Of a stretch of 64,000 bases of DNA, positions 52,711 to 61,166 are shown one piece after another. Under the pieces are notes generated by a model. That model ran no database searches, was not told where the DNA came from, and was given only the letters and a program-made list of their open reading frames with translations. A program made the position numbers and the translations under genes. The DNA comes from Bradyrhizobium sp. 1(2017). GTDB taxonomy: Bacteria; Pseudomonadota; Alphaproteobacteria; Rhizobiales; Xanthobacteraceae. Positions within the stretch are counted from its first letter, which is position 1. Every line of letters begins with the position of its first letter. Location of the stretch: the NCBI RefSeq assembly GCF_011602485.2, contig NZ_CP050022.2, positions 5,352,001 through 5,416,000 on the forward strand, given 5' to 3'.

Positions 52711-53909
52711 GGGGCCTCCATCATCTTGTTCTGCTCGTCGACCTTTTCGAACATCGCAAGTGTCGTACTTGGCTTGCGCAAGGGTTTCGTCACGCGGATC
52801 GCGACGCGGTCGCCGACCCGGCCCATCCGTCCCTCGGTGAGCAAGACGTCGCCGCAGCGCACGGTCACGTTGGCATCGGCGCGCATGTCCAGCGGCAGCG
52901 TGTCGCCGACCTTGAGCCGCATCAGCTGCTTGAGCGGAATGTCGGCCTCGTAGAGCACGGCGTCGACGGCGATCTCGGCCTGCACGATCTCGGTGGCGAA
53001 ATGGCCCTCCCAGATCGGGTCGCGGCCGAACTTTTCGCCCATGAACATCTGGAGCAGGACGCCCCTGATCGGTTCGATGGTCGCATAGGGCAGCAGCAGC
53101 TCGATGTTGCCGCCGCGGTCCTCCATGTCGATGCGCAGGCGCACCAGGATCGCGGCGTTGGCCGGACGGCTGATCGCGGCGAAACGCGGATTGGTCTCGA
53201 GCCGGTCGATCGTGAAAGTCACCGGAGAGAGCGGCCGGAACGCCTGCTCGGCGTCGGCCAGCACCACCTCGACCAGCCGCTTGACCAGTTCCGTCTCGAT
53301 AGTGGTGTAGGGCCGGCCCTCGATGCGGAGCTGGCTGGTGCCGCGGCGGCCGCCGAGCAGCACGTCGATCATCGAGTAGATCAGGTTGGAATCGACCGTT
53401 GCCATGCCGAAGTTTTCCCACTCCTCGGCCTTGAACACCGAGAGCACGGCCGGCAGTGGGATCGAGTTCATGTAGTCGCCGAAGCGCACCGAGGTGATGC
53501 GATCGAGCGAGACTTCGACGTTGTCGGAGGTGAAATTGCGCAACGAGGTCGTCAGGAGCCGCACCAGGCGGTCGAAGACGATTTCGAGCATCGGCAGACG
53601 CTCGTAGGAGACCATCGCCGAATCGATGATCGCGCGAATGCCGGAATGGTCGTCGAGCGTGACGTCGCCGACGGTGAAGCCGAGGAGATTGTCGATCTCC
53701 TCCTGCGACAGCACCCGCTCGCCGGAATTCTTGCCGCTGCCGAGATCGCGGCTGCCGTCCTCGACCATGGCCGCCCATTGCAGGGCCATGGTCTCGGACA
53801 GTTCGTTCTCGGCGGCGGCCTTCGCGGCCTCCGCGGGATCCTCGGAATCGAGCGACGCCTCCCATTGGGCGGCAATCGCATCCTGGTCCATCTGCTCGTT
53901 GCCGGCCAT
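52707..53909 (-). CDS. fliM: Flagellar motor switch protein FliM
   Basis: A 400-residue C-ring protein. It has a long acidic N-terminal extension (about 1-65), then LSQEEIDNLLGF (usually at the very N-terminus of other FliM proteins), the middle CheC-like domain (LDRITSVRFGDYMNSIPLPAVLSVF, IYSMIDVLLGGRRG), and a C-terminal SpoA domain (IPLKQLMRLKVGDTLPLDMRADANVTVRCGDVLLTEGRMGRVG, parts). It lies 18 bp after fliL. The N-terminal extension may affect CheY-P binding. Confidence 0.94.
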   Translation of the reverse strand: MAGNEQMDQDAIAAQWEASLDSEDPAEAAKAAAENELSETMALQWAAMVEDGSRDLGSGKNSGERVLSQEEIDNLLGFTVGDVTLDDHSGIRAIIDSAMVSYERLPMLEIVFDRLVRLLTTSLRNFTSDNVEVSLDRITSVRFGDYMNSIPLPAVLSVFKAEEWENFGMATVDSNLIYSMIDVLLGGRRGTSQLRIEGRPYTTIETELVKRLVEVVLADAEQAFRPLSPVTFTIDRLETNPRFAAISRPANAAILVRLRIDMEDRGGNIELLLPYATIEPIRGVLLQMFMGEKFGRDPIWEGHFATEIVQAEIAVDAVLYEADIPLKQLMRLKVGDTLPLDMRADANVTVRCGDVLLTEGRMGRVGDRVAIRVTKPLRKPSTTLAMFEKVDEQNKMMEAP

Positions 53910-53927
53910 GGCGCTAGCCCATTCCCC

Positions 53928-54428
53928 TCACTGCACCACGACTTCCTTGAACAGCACCGCGCTGACATGGACCGGAGCGACCGCCGCGTTGACGCGCTTG
54001 GTCAGCTCCTCCTTGAGGCGGAAGATGCCGGCGGAGCCGTTGAGGTCGGAGGGGCGCAGCTCGCGCACATAGGTCTGGAAGATGTCGGTGACACGCGGCA
54101 TCGTCGGCTTGATCGCCTCGATCTGCTTCTCTTCCTTCAGTTCCAGCACGATCTTCAGCCGCAGATATTGCACGCGCTCGCCCGGTGAGCCCGCGAGGTT
54201 GACCATCAGGTCGGGGACGTCGACGAAGGCCGGCGGCTTCGGGGGCGGCGCCACCTCGGCGTGGTGCTCGTCGTGGCCGTGACGGAAGACGAAGAACCAG
54301 GTCGCGGCACCGCCGCCGAGAATGGCCAGCACGCCGACGGCGATGATGATGAGCTTGAGCTTGTTCTTCGGCGGAGCGGCTTCCGCGCCTTCGGCGGCTG
54401 CGCCGCCTTCTGCTTCATTCTCTGCCAT
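53928..54428 (-). CDS. fliL: Flagellar basal-body-associated protein FliL
   Basis: A 166-residue protein. One helix at about 23-45 (LKLIIIAVGVLAILGGGAATWFFVF) follows an acidic cytoplasmic start. The periplasmic domain has VPDLMVNLAGSPGERVQYLRLKIVLELK (parts) and the final TKRVNAAVAPVHVSAVLFKEVVVQ (parts), all FliL-typical. It supports stator function at the motor. MAENEAEGG (54428) is the start. It opens the fliL-fliM-DUF6468-motE transcript. Confidence 0.92.
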   Translation of the reverse strand: MAENEAEGGAAAEGAEAAPPKNKLKLIIIAVGVLAILGGGAATWFFVFRHGHDEHHAEVAPPPKPPAFVDVPDLMVNLAGSPGERVQYLRLKIVLELKEEKQIEAIKPTMPRVTDIFQTYVRELRPSDLNGSAGIFRLKEELTKRVNAAVAPVHVSAVLFKEVVVQ

Positions 54429-54544
54429 AATCGCCGCGCCCGGATCTCTCAAAGGGGTCGAAAGAGCGAAGCCTCAGACAAAGACGCGATACAAATGCCC
54501 CGGCGCAATGCGCTCCTCTTCATGGCAAACGCTACGGTAATAAT

Positions 54545-54617
54545 GGTTAACGGAACCTTTCGATTGGGCCTCCGCTAGGAAAAATCTGCCGGGCAAACAT
54601 GGCTAACAGAACCTTTC
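54545..54617. promoter_or_regulatory. Repeated CtrA-like half-sites upstream of fliL/flgF
   Basis: GGTTAACGGAACCTTTC (54545-54561) and GGCTAACAGAACCTTTC (54601-54617) are two near-identical 17-mers 56 bp apart. Each has a TTAA-like half followed by N7 and TTTC. They flank an ftr-like dyad. The first shares GGTTAACGG with the CtrA-type sites at 45456 and 62023. Confidence 0.5.
54577..54591. promoter_or_regulatory. ftr-like FlbD site upstream of flgF
   Basis: AGGAA-AAATC-TGCCG has one base off the AGGCA-N5-TGCCG dyad (position 54580). It is about 90 bp before the sigma-54 -24 box at 54680, similar to the distance in front of flgI. Confidence 0.5.
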
Positions 54618-54679
54618 TGCCGCCTTCCCGCACCCCTCCAGATTATTCAAACCATTGAAATTACGGTATTTTTTGAGTT

Positions 54680-54693
54680 GGCACGGCTTTCGC
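54680..54693 (+). promoter_or_regulatory. Sigma-54 promoter of flgF-flgG-flgA-flgH
   Basis: TTGGCACGGCTTTCGCT contains GG-CACGGCTTTC-GC, with the invariant GG and GC ten bases apart and a perfect TGGCACG -24 box. Transcription should start near 54705, 100 bp before the flgF ATG. Confidence 0.7.
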
Positions 54694-54805
54694 TGAGAAA
54701 GGGCCGAGACCCGACGGTTTGGGAGAACCAGACGGTCTCGTTCACGGGATCCGCCAAGGCGCTTGGGAGAGCGAGGTGGCAGATCCCACTCAGGGGAGAT
54801 TTCCG

Positions 54806-55567
54806 ATGCAGAACGCGCTTCTGATCGGCTTGTCACGGCAGATGACGTTGGAACGGCAGATGGATGTCATCGCCAACAACGTCGCCAATGCGAATACCAA
54901 CGGCTTCAAGGCCGACCATTCGATGTTCGAGGAGTACCTCAACACGAATGCGCGCGAAGACAATTTCAGCGGCGCGGACCGGCGCGTCTCCTATGTGCAG
55001 GACCGCGGCACCTTCCGCGACATCGGCCAGGGTCCGATGGAGCCGACCAACAACCCGCTCGACGTGGCGATCGACGGCAACGCCTATTTCGCTGTGCAGG
55101 CCGCCGGCGGCGAGCGCTACACCCGCGACGGCAAGTTCTCGCTCAACAGCACCGGCCAGCTCGTCACCTCCGACGGTGCCCTCGTGCTCGGCACCGGTGG
55201 CCCGATCACCTTCCAGCCGACCGATCACGACATCAACATCGCCCCCGACGGCACCGTCACGGTGCTCGAGGGCACGGCAAGGACCGACTCGATCCGCGGC
55301 AAGATCCGCATGGTATCGTTCGACGATGCGACCAGGCTGACCAAGCTCGGCGCCAACCTCTACGACATCGGCTCCGCCGCCCAGCAGGCCGACACCAAGT
55401 CCACCGTGCGTCAGGGCTATGTCGAGAAGTCGAACGTCAATGCGGTCGGCGAGATGACCCGCATGGTCGAAGTCATGCGCAGCTACGCCTCCATCGCCAG
55501 CCTGCTCCAGCAGCAGAGCGACCTCCACAAATCGGCGATCGAGAAGCTCGCCGACGTTCCGGCCTGA
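54806..55567 (+). CDS. flgF: Flagellar proximal rod protein FlgF
   Basis: A 253-residue rod protein. MQNALLIGLSRQMTLERQMDVIANNVANANTNGFK (parts) is the FlgF N-terminus; EKSNVNAVGEMTRMVEVMRSYASIASLLQQQSDLHKSAIEKLADV (parts) the C-terminus. The central core has RYTRDGKFSLNSTGQLVTSDG. ATG 54806 follows AGGGGAG. It is the first gene of a four-gene operon behind a sigma-54 promoter. Confidence 0.94.
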   Translation: MQNALLIGLSRQMTLERQMDVIANNVANANTNGFKADHSMFEEYLNTNAREDNFSGADRRVSYVQDRGTFRDIGQGPMEPTNNPLDVAIDGNAYFAVQAAGGERYTRDGKFSLNSTGQLVTSDGALVLGTGGPITFQPTDHDINIAPDGTVTVLEGTARTDSIRGKIRMVSFDDATRLTKLGANLYDIGSAAQQADTKSTVRQGYVEKSNVNAVGEMTRMVEVMRSYASIASLLQQQSDLHKSAIEKLADVPA

Positions 55568-55583
55568 TTGAAGGAGAACTGAC

Positions 55584-56372
55584 ATGCAGGCGCTTCACAC
55601 CGCAGCGACCGGAATGGCGGCACAGGAACTCAACGTTCAGGTGATCTCCAACAACATCGCGAACCTGCGCACCACCGGCTTCAAGAAGCAGACCGCGGCG
55701 TTCCAGGACCTGATCTACGAGCACGTCCGCCGCGTCGGCGCGCAGGCCTCCGACCAGGGCACCATCGTGCCCGTCGGCGTCGACATCGGCGGCGGCGTCA
55801 AGACCGTCGGCACGCCGCGCAGCATGACGCAAGGAACGCTGTCGCAGACCGGAAACGATCTCGACCTCGCCGTCTCGGGCGACGGCTTCTTCAAGATCCT
55901 GATGCCCGACGGGACATATCAGTACACGCGCGACGGCACCTTCCAGATGGACAATCAGGGCCGCGTCGTCACCGCGCAGGGCAACCCGGTGCAGCCGACG
56001 ATCACCGTCCCGAACAACGCGTCCGGCCTTGCCGTCAACGAGCAGGGCCAGGTCTCGGTGACGCTGCCGGGCTCCTCGACCTCGACCATTCTCGGCCAGA
56101 TCGGCCTGACCCGCTTCATCAACAAGGCCGGCCTCCAGCCCGTCGGCAGCAATCAGTTCACCGAGACGCCCTCGTCCGGCCCGCCCCAGGACGGCACGGC
56201 GACCGCCGAAGGTTACGGCAAGATCACGCAAGGCAGCCTCGAGCAGGCCAATGTCGACGTCGTCTCGGAGATGAGCGACCTGATCGCGGCCCAGCGCGCC
56301 TACGAGATGAACGCCAAGGTGATCAGCGCCGCCGATCAGATGATGCAATCGACCACGGCCCTGTTCCGCTGA
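55584..56372 (+). CDS. flgG: Flagellar distal rod protein FlgG
   Basis: A 262-residue rod protein. MQALHTAATGMAAQELNVQVISNNIANLRTTGFKKQ (parts) begins it and VDVVSEMSDLIAAQRAYEMNAKVISAADQMMQ (parts) ends it, both FlgG-specific. The core contains YTRDGTFQMDNQGRVVTAQGNPV. Sixteen bases separate it from flgF; its stop touches the start of flgA. Confidence 0.96.
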   Translation: MQALHTAATGMAAQELNVQVISNNIANLRTTGFKKQTAAFQDLIYEHVRRVGAQASDQGTIVPVGVDIGGGVKTVGTPRSMTQGTLSQTGNDLDLAVSGDGFFKILMPDGTYQYTRDGTFQMDNQGRVVTAQGNPVQPTITVPNNASGLAVNEQGQVSVTLPGSSTSTILGQIGLTRFINKAGLQPVGSNQFTETPSSGPPQDGTATAEGYGKITQGSLEQANVDVVSEMSDLIAAQRAYEMNAKVISAADQMMQSTTALFR

Positions 56373-56375
56373 GTG

Positions 56376-57512
56376 ATGACGATGATCCGGACCACCCTCG
56401 CCACCATCTCCGCTCTGCTCGCGCTGGCGCTGCCGGCCGCGGCGGCCGACGATGTCATCGCAACGCCGACGCTGCGCGCGAGCGTTGCCGTGAGCTCGGA
56501 CGTGGTGCGGGTCGGCGACCTCATCGACAACGCCGGATCGGCCGCACTGATCCCGGTCTACCGCTCGCCTGATCTCGGCACCACCGGCACGTTGACGGTC
56601 GGACAGGTGCTGTCGGTGCTGCGCGCGAAACAAGTGATCGGCGTGATGACCGGCGACATCAAGGAGGTCCAGGTCACCCGCCTCGCCCGCACACTCGCGA
56701 GCAAGGACCTCGAAACCGCGGTCGCCTCCGCGCTCGAGCGCCGCTTCGGCCTGGGGGACGCCGCCAACATCACGGTCACGTTCGATCGCGGCATCGCCGA
56801 CATGCGGCTGGATGCCTCCAACACCGGCGCGCTGCAGCCGGTCGCAACCCGCTATGACGCCCGCGGCGGCCGGTTCGACGTCACCTTCGAGATCAACAAC
56901 GACAACAGCCCGACGCCGACCAAGCTCCGCTTCACCGGAACCGCGATCGAGACGGTGGAAGTGGCCGTGCTGACGCGCGACATCGACCGCACCGAGCTCC
57001 TGAAAGCCTCCGACGTCTCGCTGGAGCGCCGGCCCAAGGCCGAGGTCTCCGGCGAGCCCGCCTCGCGTGATCGCACTCTCGGCATGCAGCTGCGCCGGCC
57101 GATGCGGGCGGGCATGCCGATCCGCGTCGCCGACATCGTCAAGCCCGACTTCGTGGTGCGCGATCAGGCCGTCACCATCATCTACCAGGTGCCCGGCGTC
57201 TACCTCACCACGCGCGGCAAGGCGATCGAGAGCGGCGCCGAGGGCGACACCGTCAGCGTGATCAATCTGCATTCCAAGCGCACGTTGACCGGAATCGTCA
57301 CCGGCCGCGGCCAGGTGACGATCCAGGGAGCCAGCCAGTCCGCGCCGATGGCGCCTGCGGTCGAGCAGACCTCCTCGCTCAAGCGTGACGAGGTGCCGGC
57401 GGCCGCGGCCCTGGCGCAGAGCCTGATCCAGGCGCCGGCGTCTGGCGCCCACGTCGCACAAGCCCAGATCCCGCAAGTTCGCGTCTCGCAAGCTCCAGCC
57501 AAGTCAGAGTAA
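56376..57512 (+). CDS. flgA: Flagellar P-ring assembly chaperone FlgA
   Basis: A 378-residue periplasmic protein with a signal peptide (TTLATISALLALALPAAAA). Its N-terminal half is extended relative to enteric FlgA. The C-terminal SAF/ChapFlgA domain contains VLTRDIDRTELLKASDVSLERRP, TLGMQLRRPMRAGMPIRVADI and a final segment around VYLTTRGKAIESGAEGDTVSVINLHSKRTLTGIV (parts). It is required for P-ring (FlgI) assembly. ATG 56376 is used; a GTG lies 3 bp before. Next is flgH, 3 bp away. Confidence 0.9.
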   Translation: MTMIRTTLATISALLALALPAAAADDVIATPTLRASVAVSSDVVRVGDLIDNAGSAALIPVYRSPDLGTTGTLTVGQVLSVLRAKQVIGVMTGDIKEVQVTRLARTLASKDLETAVASALERRFGLGDAANITVTFDRGIADMRLDASNTGALQPVATRYDARGGRFDVTFEINNDNSPTPTKLRFTGTAIETVEVAVLTRDIDRTELLKASDVSLERRPKAEVSGEPASRDRTLGMQLRRPMRAGMPIRVADIVKPDFVVRDQAVTIIYQVPGVYLTTRGKAIESGAEGDTVSVINLHSKRTLTGIVTGRGQVTIQGASQSAPMAPAVEQTSSLKRDEVPAAAALAQSLIQAPASGAHVAQAQIPQVRVSQAPAKSE

Positions 57513-57515
57513 GTC

Positions 57516-58280
57516 ATGTCCACGTTCAGTTCGGCTTTCCGTCTTCGTCGCATCGCGATCTCTGCCCTGCTGCTTGCAACTTGCGCGCTGGCGAGCGGAT
57601 GCTCCTCGATCGACCGCCTGTCGCAGATCGGCGAGCAACCGAAGCTGTCGGCGATCGACAATCCGACGACGCAGCCCGGCTACAAGCCGGTGCAGATGCC
57701 GATGCCGAAGCCGGAAGTCGCCTCCTACAATCCGAACTCGCTGTGGCGCAACGGCAGCCGCGCCTTCTTCAAGGACCAGCGCGCCCGCCAGGTCGGCGAC
57801 CTCCTGACCGTGACCGTGAACATCACCGACAAGGCCAACCTCTCCAACGAGACCCAGCGCAGCCGCACCGCCTCGGAAGATTCGGGCATTTCGGATTTTA
57901 TCGGCAGCCAGACGATCACGCAGCCGCTCAAGGTCCTGCCCGGTCGCCTTCTCACCACAGACTCGACCTCCTCCAGCGACGGCAAAGGCTCGGTCAATCG
58001 GCAGGAAGCTTTGCAGACCAACGTCGCTGCCGTCGTGACTCAGGTGCTGCCGAACGGCAACCTCGTGGTCGAAGGGAAGCAGGAGATCCGCGTCAACTAC
58101 GAGATCCGCGAGCTCATAGTTGCAGGCATCGTCCGCCCCGAAGACATCCAGAGCGACAATACCATCGACTCCTCCAAGATCGCCCAAGCACGCATCGCCT
58201 ATGGCGGCCGCGGCCAGATCATGGACGTGCAACAGCCACGCTACGGCCAGCAGGTCATGGACGTGCTGCTGCCCTTCTAA
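57516..58280 (+). CDS. flgH: Flagellar L-ring protein FlgH
   Basis: A 254-residue outer-membrane lipoprotein. A type II signal with lipobox Cys (LLATCALASGC, about residue 29) is followed by SLWRNGSRAFFKDQRARQVGDLLTVTVNITDKA (parts). TNVAAVVTQVLPNGNLVVEGKQEIRVNYEIRELIVAGIVRPEDI (parts) and SSKIAQARIAYGGRGQIMDVQQPRYGQQVMD complete the typical FlgH pattern. It forms the L ring in the outer membrane. It closes the flgFGAH operon. Confidence 0.95.
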   Translation: MSTFSSAFRLRRIAISALLLATCALASGCSSIDRLSQIGEQPKLSAIDNPTTQPGYKPVQMPMPKPEVASYNPNSLWRNGSRAFFKDQRARQVGDLLTVTVNITDKANLSNETQRSRTASEDSGISDFIGSQTITQPLKVLPGRLLTTDSTSSSDGKGSVNRQEALQTNVAAVVTQVLPNGNLVVEGKQEIRVNYEIRELIVAGIVRPEDIQSDNTIDSSKIAQARIAYGGRGQIMDVQQPRYGQQVMDVLLPF

Positions 58281-58439
58281 TTCTCTCCCGAGCTCCCACA
58301 TCGTGTTCGCGAACCTAGGCGCGAACGACGATGTACTACGCGGCCCTCGCTAGCTCCCCTGGCGCGGGCCGCATGTATTTTGCAGTCGATGATCGCGCGG
58401 CCGTAGCAGGCTCGGTACAGACGCGGTTGCCCCAACCTC

Positions 58440-58539
58440 CGTCATTGCGAGCGCAATGAAGCAATCCAGATTCTGGATTGCTTCGTTGCATCAGCGCAAA
58501 ATTGCTATGCAATTTTGTCGCGAGCTCCTCGCAATGTCG
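58440..58539. repeat. CGTCATTGCGAG element, short form with nested hairpin
   Basis: CGTCATTGCGAGCGCAATGAAGCAATCCAG forms the left end and CTCGCAATGTCG the right end. It contains GCGCAAAATTGCTATGCAATTTTGTCGC, the nested palindrome also found at 36726-36872. The central GAAGCAATCCAGATTCTGGATTGCTTC is a compact inverted repeat. It lies between flgH and the hydratase gene. Confidence 0.75.
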
Positions 58540-58564
58540 GCAGGCGCCGAAGCGCCGTACGCCC

Positions 58565-59344
58565 TCACGTAAATTTCGCCTCCACCACTCCCAGCCCGTC
58601 CAGCTCCATCCGCACCTTGTCGCCGGCCTTCAGCCAGAGCGTCTTGACCAGGCTACCGGTGAGGACCAGCTGCCCCGCATGCAGGCCCTTGCCCTCGGCG
58701 GCCAGATGGTTGGCGAGCCAGGCGAGCGCGTTGTGGGGGTGGCCGAGCACGTCGGCGCCGGTGCCGTGGCCGACCTCCTCGCCGTTGACGATGGCGCGGC
58801 CCTTCACGACCTTCAGATCCGGCACGGACGAGCGCGGAACCAGGGGTCCCAGCACGCAGCCGGCGGCGAAGAAATCGTCGGCGATCAGCGTTGGCGCGCC
58901 CATCGTCTCCCACTTCACGTAGCGATCGTCCACGATCTCGATCGCGGGATGGTAGGCCTCAACCGCCTCGCCGACCCATTCGGCCGTGAACGGCGCCTCG
59001 CCGGCGGCAAGGTCGCGCTTCAGCCGCACCGCGATCTCGCATTCGACGCCGACGCGGACATAATTCGAGGCGGCGAGCTTGGCTCCGCTCTGATGCACGC
59101 CCTTCTGGAACACGCCGCCGCCGCAGGGATGCGGGATGCCGATGTAATCCTGCATCACCTGGCTGGTACAGCCGATCTTGTAGCCGACGAGCGGCCCGAG
59201 ATGGGGCAGCAGGAGATCGTGCAGGGCGCACTGGACCTGATAGCCTTCGTCTTCATCGGCGGGGGGACGCTCAAGCACCGCGAGCGGCGCATGGTTCCGC
59301 CGCGCCAGCGCGATCGCCTTTGCGGCTTCGAGAATCTTGTCCAT
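58565..59344 (-). CDS. 2-keto-4-pentenoate hydratase/FAH-family enzyme (MhpD-like)
   Basis: A 259-residue cytoplasmic protein of the fumarylacetoacetate hydrolase-like superfamily. VGYKIGCTSQVMQDYIGIPHP, GVECEIAVRLKRDL (the E-x-E metal site), VEAYHPAIEIVDDRY, DVLGHPHNALAWLANHLA and GQLVLTGSL are characteristic of 2-keto-4-pentenoate hydratases. These act in the lower part of meta-cleavage aromatic degradation, but no other such gene is near. It stands alone between a repeat and a gene-free region. Confidence 0.85.
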   Translation of the reverse strand: MDKILEAAKAIALARRNHAPLAVLERPPADEDEGYQVQCALHDLLLPHLGPLVGYKIGCTSQVMQDYIGIPHPCGGGVFQKGVHQSGAKLAASNYVRVGVECEIAVRLKRDLAAGEAPFTAEWVGEAVEAYHPAIEIVDDRYVKWETMGAPTLIADDFFAAGCVLGPLVPRSSVPDLKVVKGRAIVNGEEVGHGTGADVLGHPHNALAWLANHLAAEGKGLHAGQLVLTGSLVKTLWLKAGDKVRMELDGLGVVEAKFT

Positions 59345-59790
59345 CGGCCCCGCCTCCCACGCTACGCATTCAGGGACGGCACTTCAGCATCCCCGCTCCG
59401 GCCTGACAAGCGCGGGGGGGATTAGGCTCCGGCCTCCCGCCCGCGTTTAAGGAAATGTTGAGCTGGTCCGGGCTTTATGGCGAGGCGCCTTTTCATGGAG
59501 AAGCGCCTTGCGGTCTCGAAAACCTCGCGCGAGGCATGATTACAGCGACGCTTGATGCGGCTGTATCGATGCCTCAACAGTCGAGTCGATCCCGTTGATG
59601 CGACTCGCGAAATCTCCCGGACCTGAAGTTAAGGCTGCTTCTCATCGGAACTCACGTGAGCTCGAAGAAATAGAGTCTAGGTCCTTGATCGCGATTCGCT
59701 TTTCGCGATCAGGCTCACGCGCCGTCGATGCGCGGCAGCAAGCGGCAGGCAAAATGCCGATTATGGCGCCGAAAGGGCGCCTTGCGTTCC
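59345..59790. other. Gene-free stretch with one inverted repeat
   Basis: No convincing coding sequence is visible in either strand over these roughly 450 bases; the longest ORF here runs into the dksA terminator. One perfect 9-bp inverted repeat, TGATCGCGA (59686-59694) and TCGCGATCA (59703-59711), with an 8-nt loop, lies about 80 bp before the terminator. Its role is unknown. Confidence 0.6.
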
Positions 59791-59819
59791 AAAAACAAAG
59801 AGCCGCAACTCTGCGGCTC
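59791..59819 (-). terminator. Intrinsic terminator of dksA
   Basis: On the minus strand GAGCCGCA-GAGT-TGCGGCTC is a perfect 8-bp stem with a 4-nt loop, followed by TTTGTTTTT. It begins 5 bp after the dksA stop. A clear factor-independent terminator. Confidence 0.85.
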
Positions 59820-59824
59820 GGGCT

Positions 59825-60235
59825 CTATTCGTCGCGGTAGACCTTCTCGCGCTTCTCGTGGCGCTCCTGCGCTTCCACCGAGAGCGTCGCGATGGGCCGG
59901 GCCTCGAGCCGCTTCAATGAGATCGGCTCGCCGGTATCCTCGCAATAGCCATAGGTGTTGTCCTCGATGCGCTGGAGCGCGGCGTCGATCTTGGCGATCA
60001 ACTTGCGCTGGCGGTCGCGGGCGCGGAGTTCGATGGCACGGTCGGTTTCGGACGATGCCCGATCGGCGAGATCGGGGTGGTTCACGTTCTCCTCCTGCAG
60101 GGCTTGCAGGGTGAGCTTGGACTCTTTGAGGATCTCATCCTTCCAGGCAAGGAGCTTCAAACGGAAGTACTCCTTCTGCCGGTCGTTCATGAAAGGCTCT
60201 TTTTCGGTCGGTCGGTAGTTTTTCAACTTTTCCAA
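59825..60235 (-). CDS. dksA: RNA polymerase-binding transcription factor DksA
   Basis: A 136-residue protein. The coiled coil (FMNDRQKEYFRLKLLAWKDEILKESKLTLQALQEE, parts, about 15-60) and DRASSETDRAIELRARDRQRKLIAKIDAAL (parts) contain the conserved DxxD/ A tip region typical of DksA. The zinc region YGYCEDTGEPISLKRLEARP retains only one cysteine, as in many alphaproteobacterial forms that function without zinc. It binds RNA polymerase with ppGpp. The N-terminus (EKLKNYRPTEKEPFMNDRQ) agrees with relatives. Confidence 0.92.
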   Translation of the reverse strand: MEKLKNYRPTEKEPFMNDRQKEYFRLKLLAWKDEILKESKLTLQALQEENVNHPDLADRASSETDRAIELRARDRQRKLIAKIDAALQRIEDNTYGYCEDTGEPISLKRLEARPIATLSVEAQERHEKREKVYRDE

Positions 60236-60406
60236 GGGCGGCCTATCTGTCTAAGCAACGACTCGCGAAACGGAACGAGGTCCGTTGAGCGGGGCCTTAT
60301 ATAGCGGCCACCTGTGACAGACAATATTTCCCTCACCGCTCCATCGCCGCCCCCAAGCCCTTGCACAGGAAGGTTTATCCGCAAAGGCCCGGGGGTGGCT
60401 GAAGGC

Positions 60407-61018
60407 TCAGTATCCGACCGTGAAACGCTGCCTCTGATGGGCCGGCCGCTCGATCTCGTCGGCGAGCGCAATGGCGTAGTCGGCGAAGGTGATCCAGCTC
60501 TTTCCGTTCGCATCTGCGAGAAGCTGATCGGTCCCGAGCCGGAACTTGGCCGTGCGCTCACCCTCGACGAACAGCGCGGACGGCGAGATGAAGGTCCAGT
60601 TCAGGTCCTTTTCCTGCCGCAGCAGGTCCAGGAAGGCGGAACCCTTTTCGGCCTCGGCCTTGTATTGGGCCGGAAAGCCCTCGGTTGTGACCAGCTTCAC
60701 GCCCGGGGCGACCCCCAGGCTGCCGGCGCCGCCGACGACGAGGTAACGGGCCACCTTGGAGTCCTTCGCCGCGCCGATCAGCTTGATCGGGTCGCTAGCG
60801 AGGAAATGCACGGAACTGACGGCGACGTCGTGCCCGGCCCACAGCTTGGCAAGGCCCGCCTGATCGAGCACGTCGCCCCGGATGGGCGTGACATTGGGCA
60901 GCGCCGCGATCTTTTCGGGGTTGCGGGCTATGGCGGTGACGCTATGGCCGCGACGAGACAGTTCCTTGGTGATTTCCGACCCGGCCCGGCCTGAGGCGCC
61001 GGCGACTGCGATTCTCAT
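60407..61018 (-). CDS. NAD(P)-binding NmrA/SDR-like protein
   Basis: A 203-residue atypical short-chain dehydrogenase. MRIAVAGASGRAGSEITKELSRRG shows the GxSGxxG dinucleotide motif. RNPEKIAALPNVTPIRGDVLD, YLVVGGAGSLG and WTFISPSALFVEGERTAKFRLG follow. It matches the family that includes NAD(P)H-binding quinone-reductase-like proteins. It is divergent from an HxlR regulator, with a 19-bp dyad between, so it is probably induced by a quinone or electrophile sensed by that regulator (inference). MRIAVAGA (61018) is the start. Confidence 0.85.
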   Translation of the reverse strand: MRIAVAGASGRAGSEITKELSRRGHSVTAIARNPEKIAALPNVTPIRGDVLDQAGLAKLWAGHDVAVSSVHFLASDPIKLIGAAKDSKVARYLVVGGAGSLGVAPGVKLVTTEGFPAQYKAEAEKGSAFLDLLRQEKDLNWTFISPSALFVEGERTAKFRLGTDQLLADANGKSWITFADYAIALADEIERPAHQRQRFTVGY

Positions 61019-61038
61019 GGAAGGCTCCTTTGCTCCTA

Positions 61039-61057
61039 TAGTAACCAAAGGTGACTA
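61039..61057. promoter_or_regulatory. HxlR operator candidate
   Basis: TAGTAACC-AAA-GGTGACTA is an inverted repeat with 7 of 8 pairs, 21 bp upstream of the NAD(P)-binding protein start and 110 bp upstream of the divergent HxlR gene. HxlR regulators usually bind such short dyads in this kind of gap. Confidence 0.6.
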
Positions 61058-61166
61058 GATATCGCAAAGAATGCTGGTGTTAAGAGAGCACTTTGTGCTT
61101 ACCTGATAACGCTGGAGTAACCGGCATGCTTGTTGGCAACCGAGCCGAACGGAATCCGAGGCCCCG

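Noticed and set aside
59595..59840. An 81-codon plus-strand ORF before dksA
   Set aside because: It runs through the dksA terminator and has no ribosome site or protein-like pattern.
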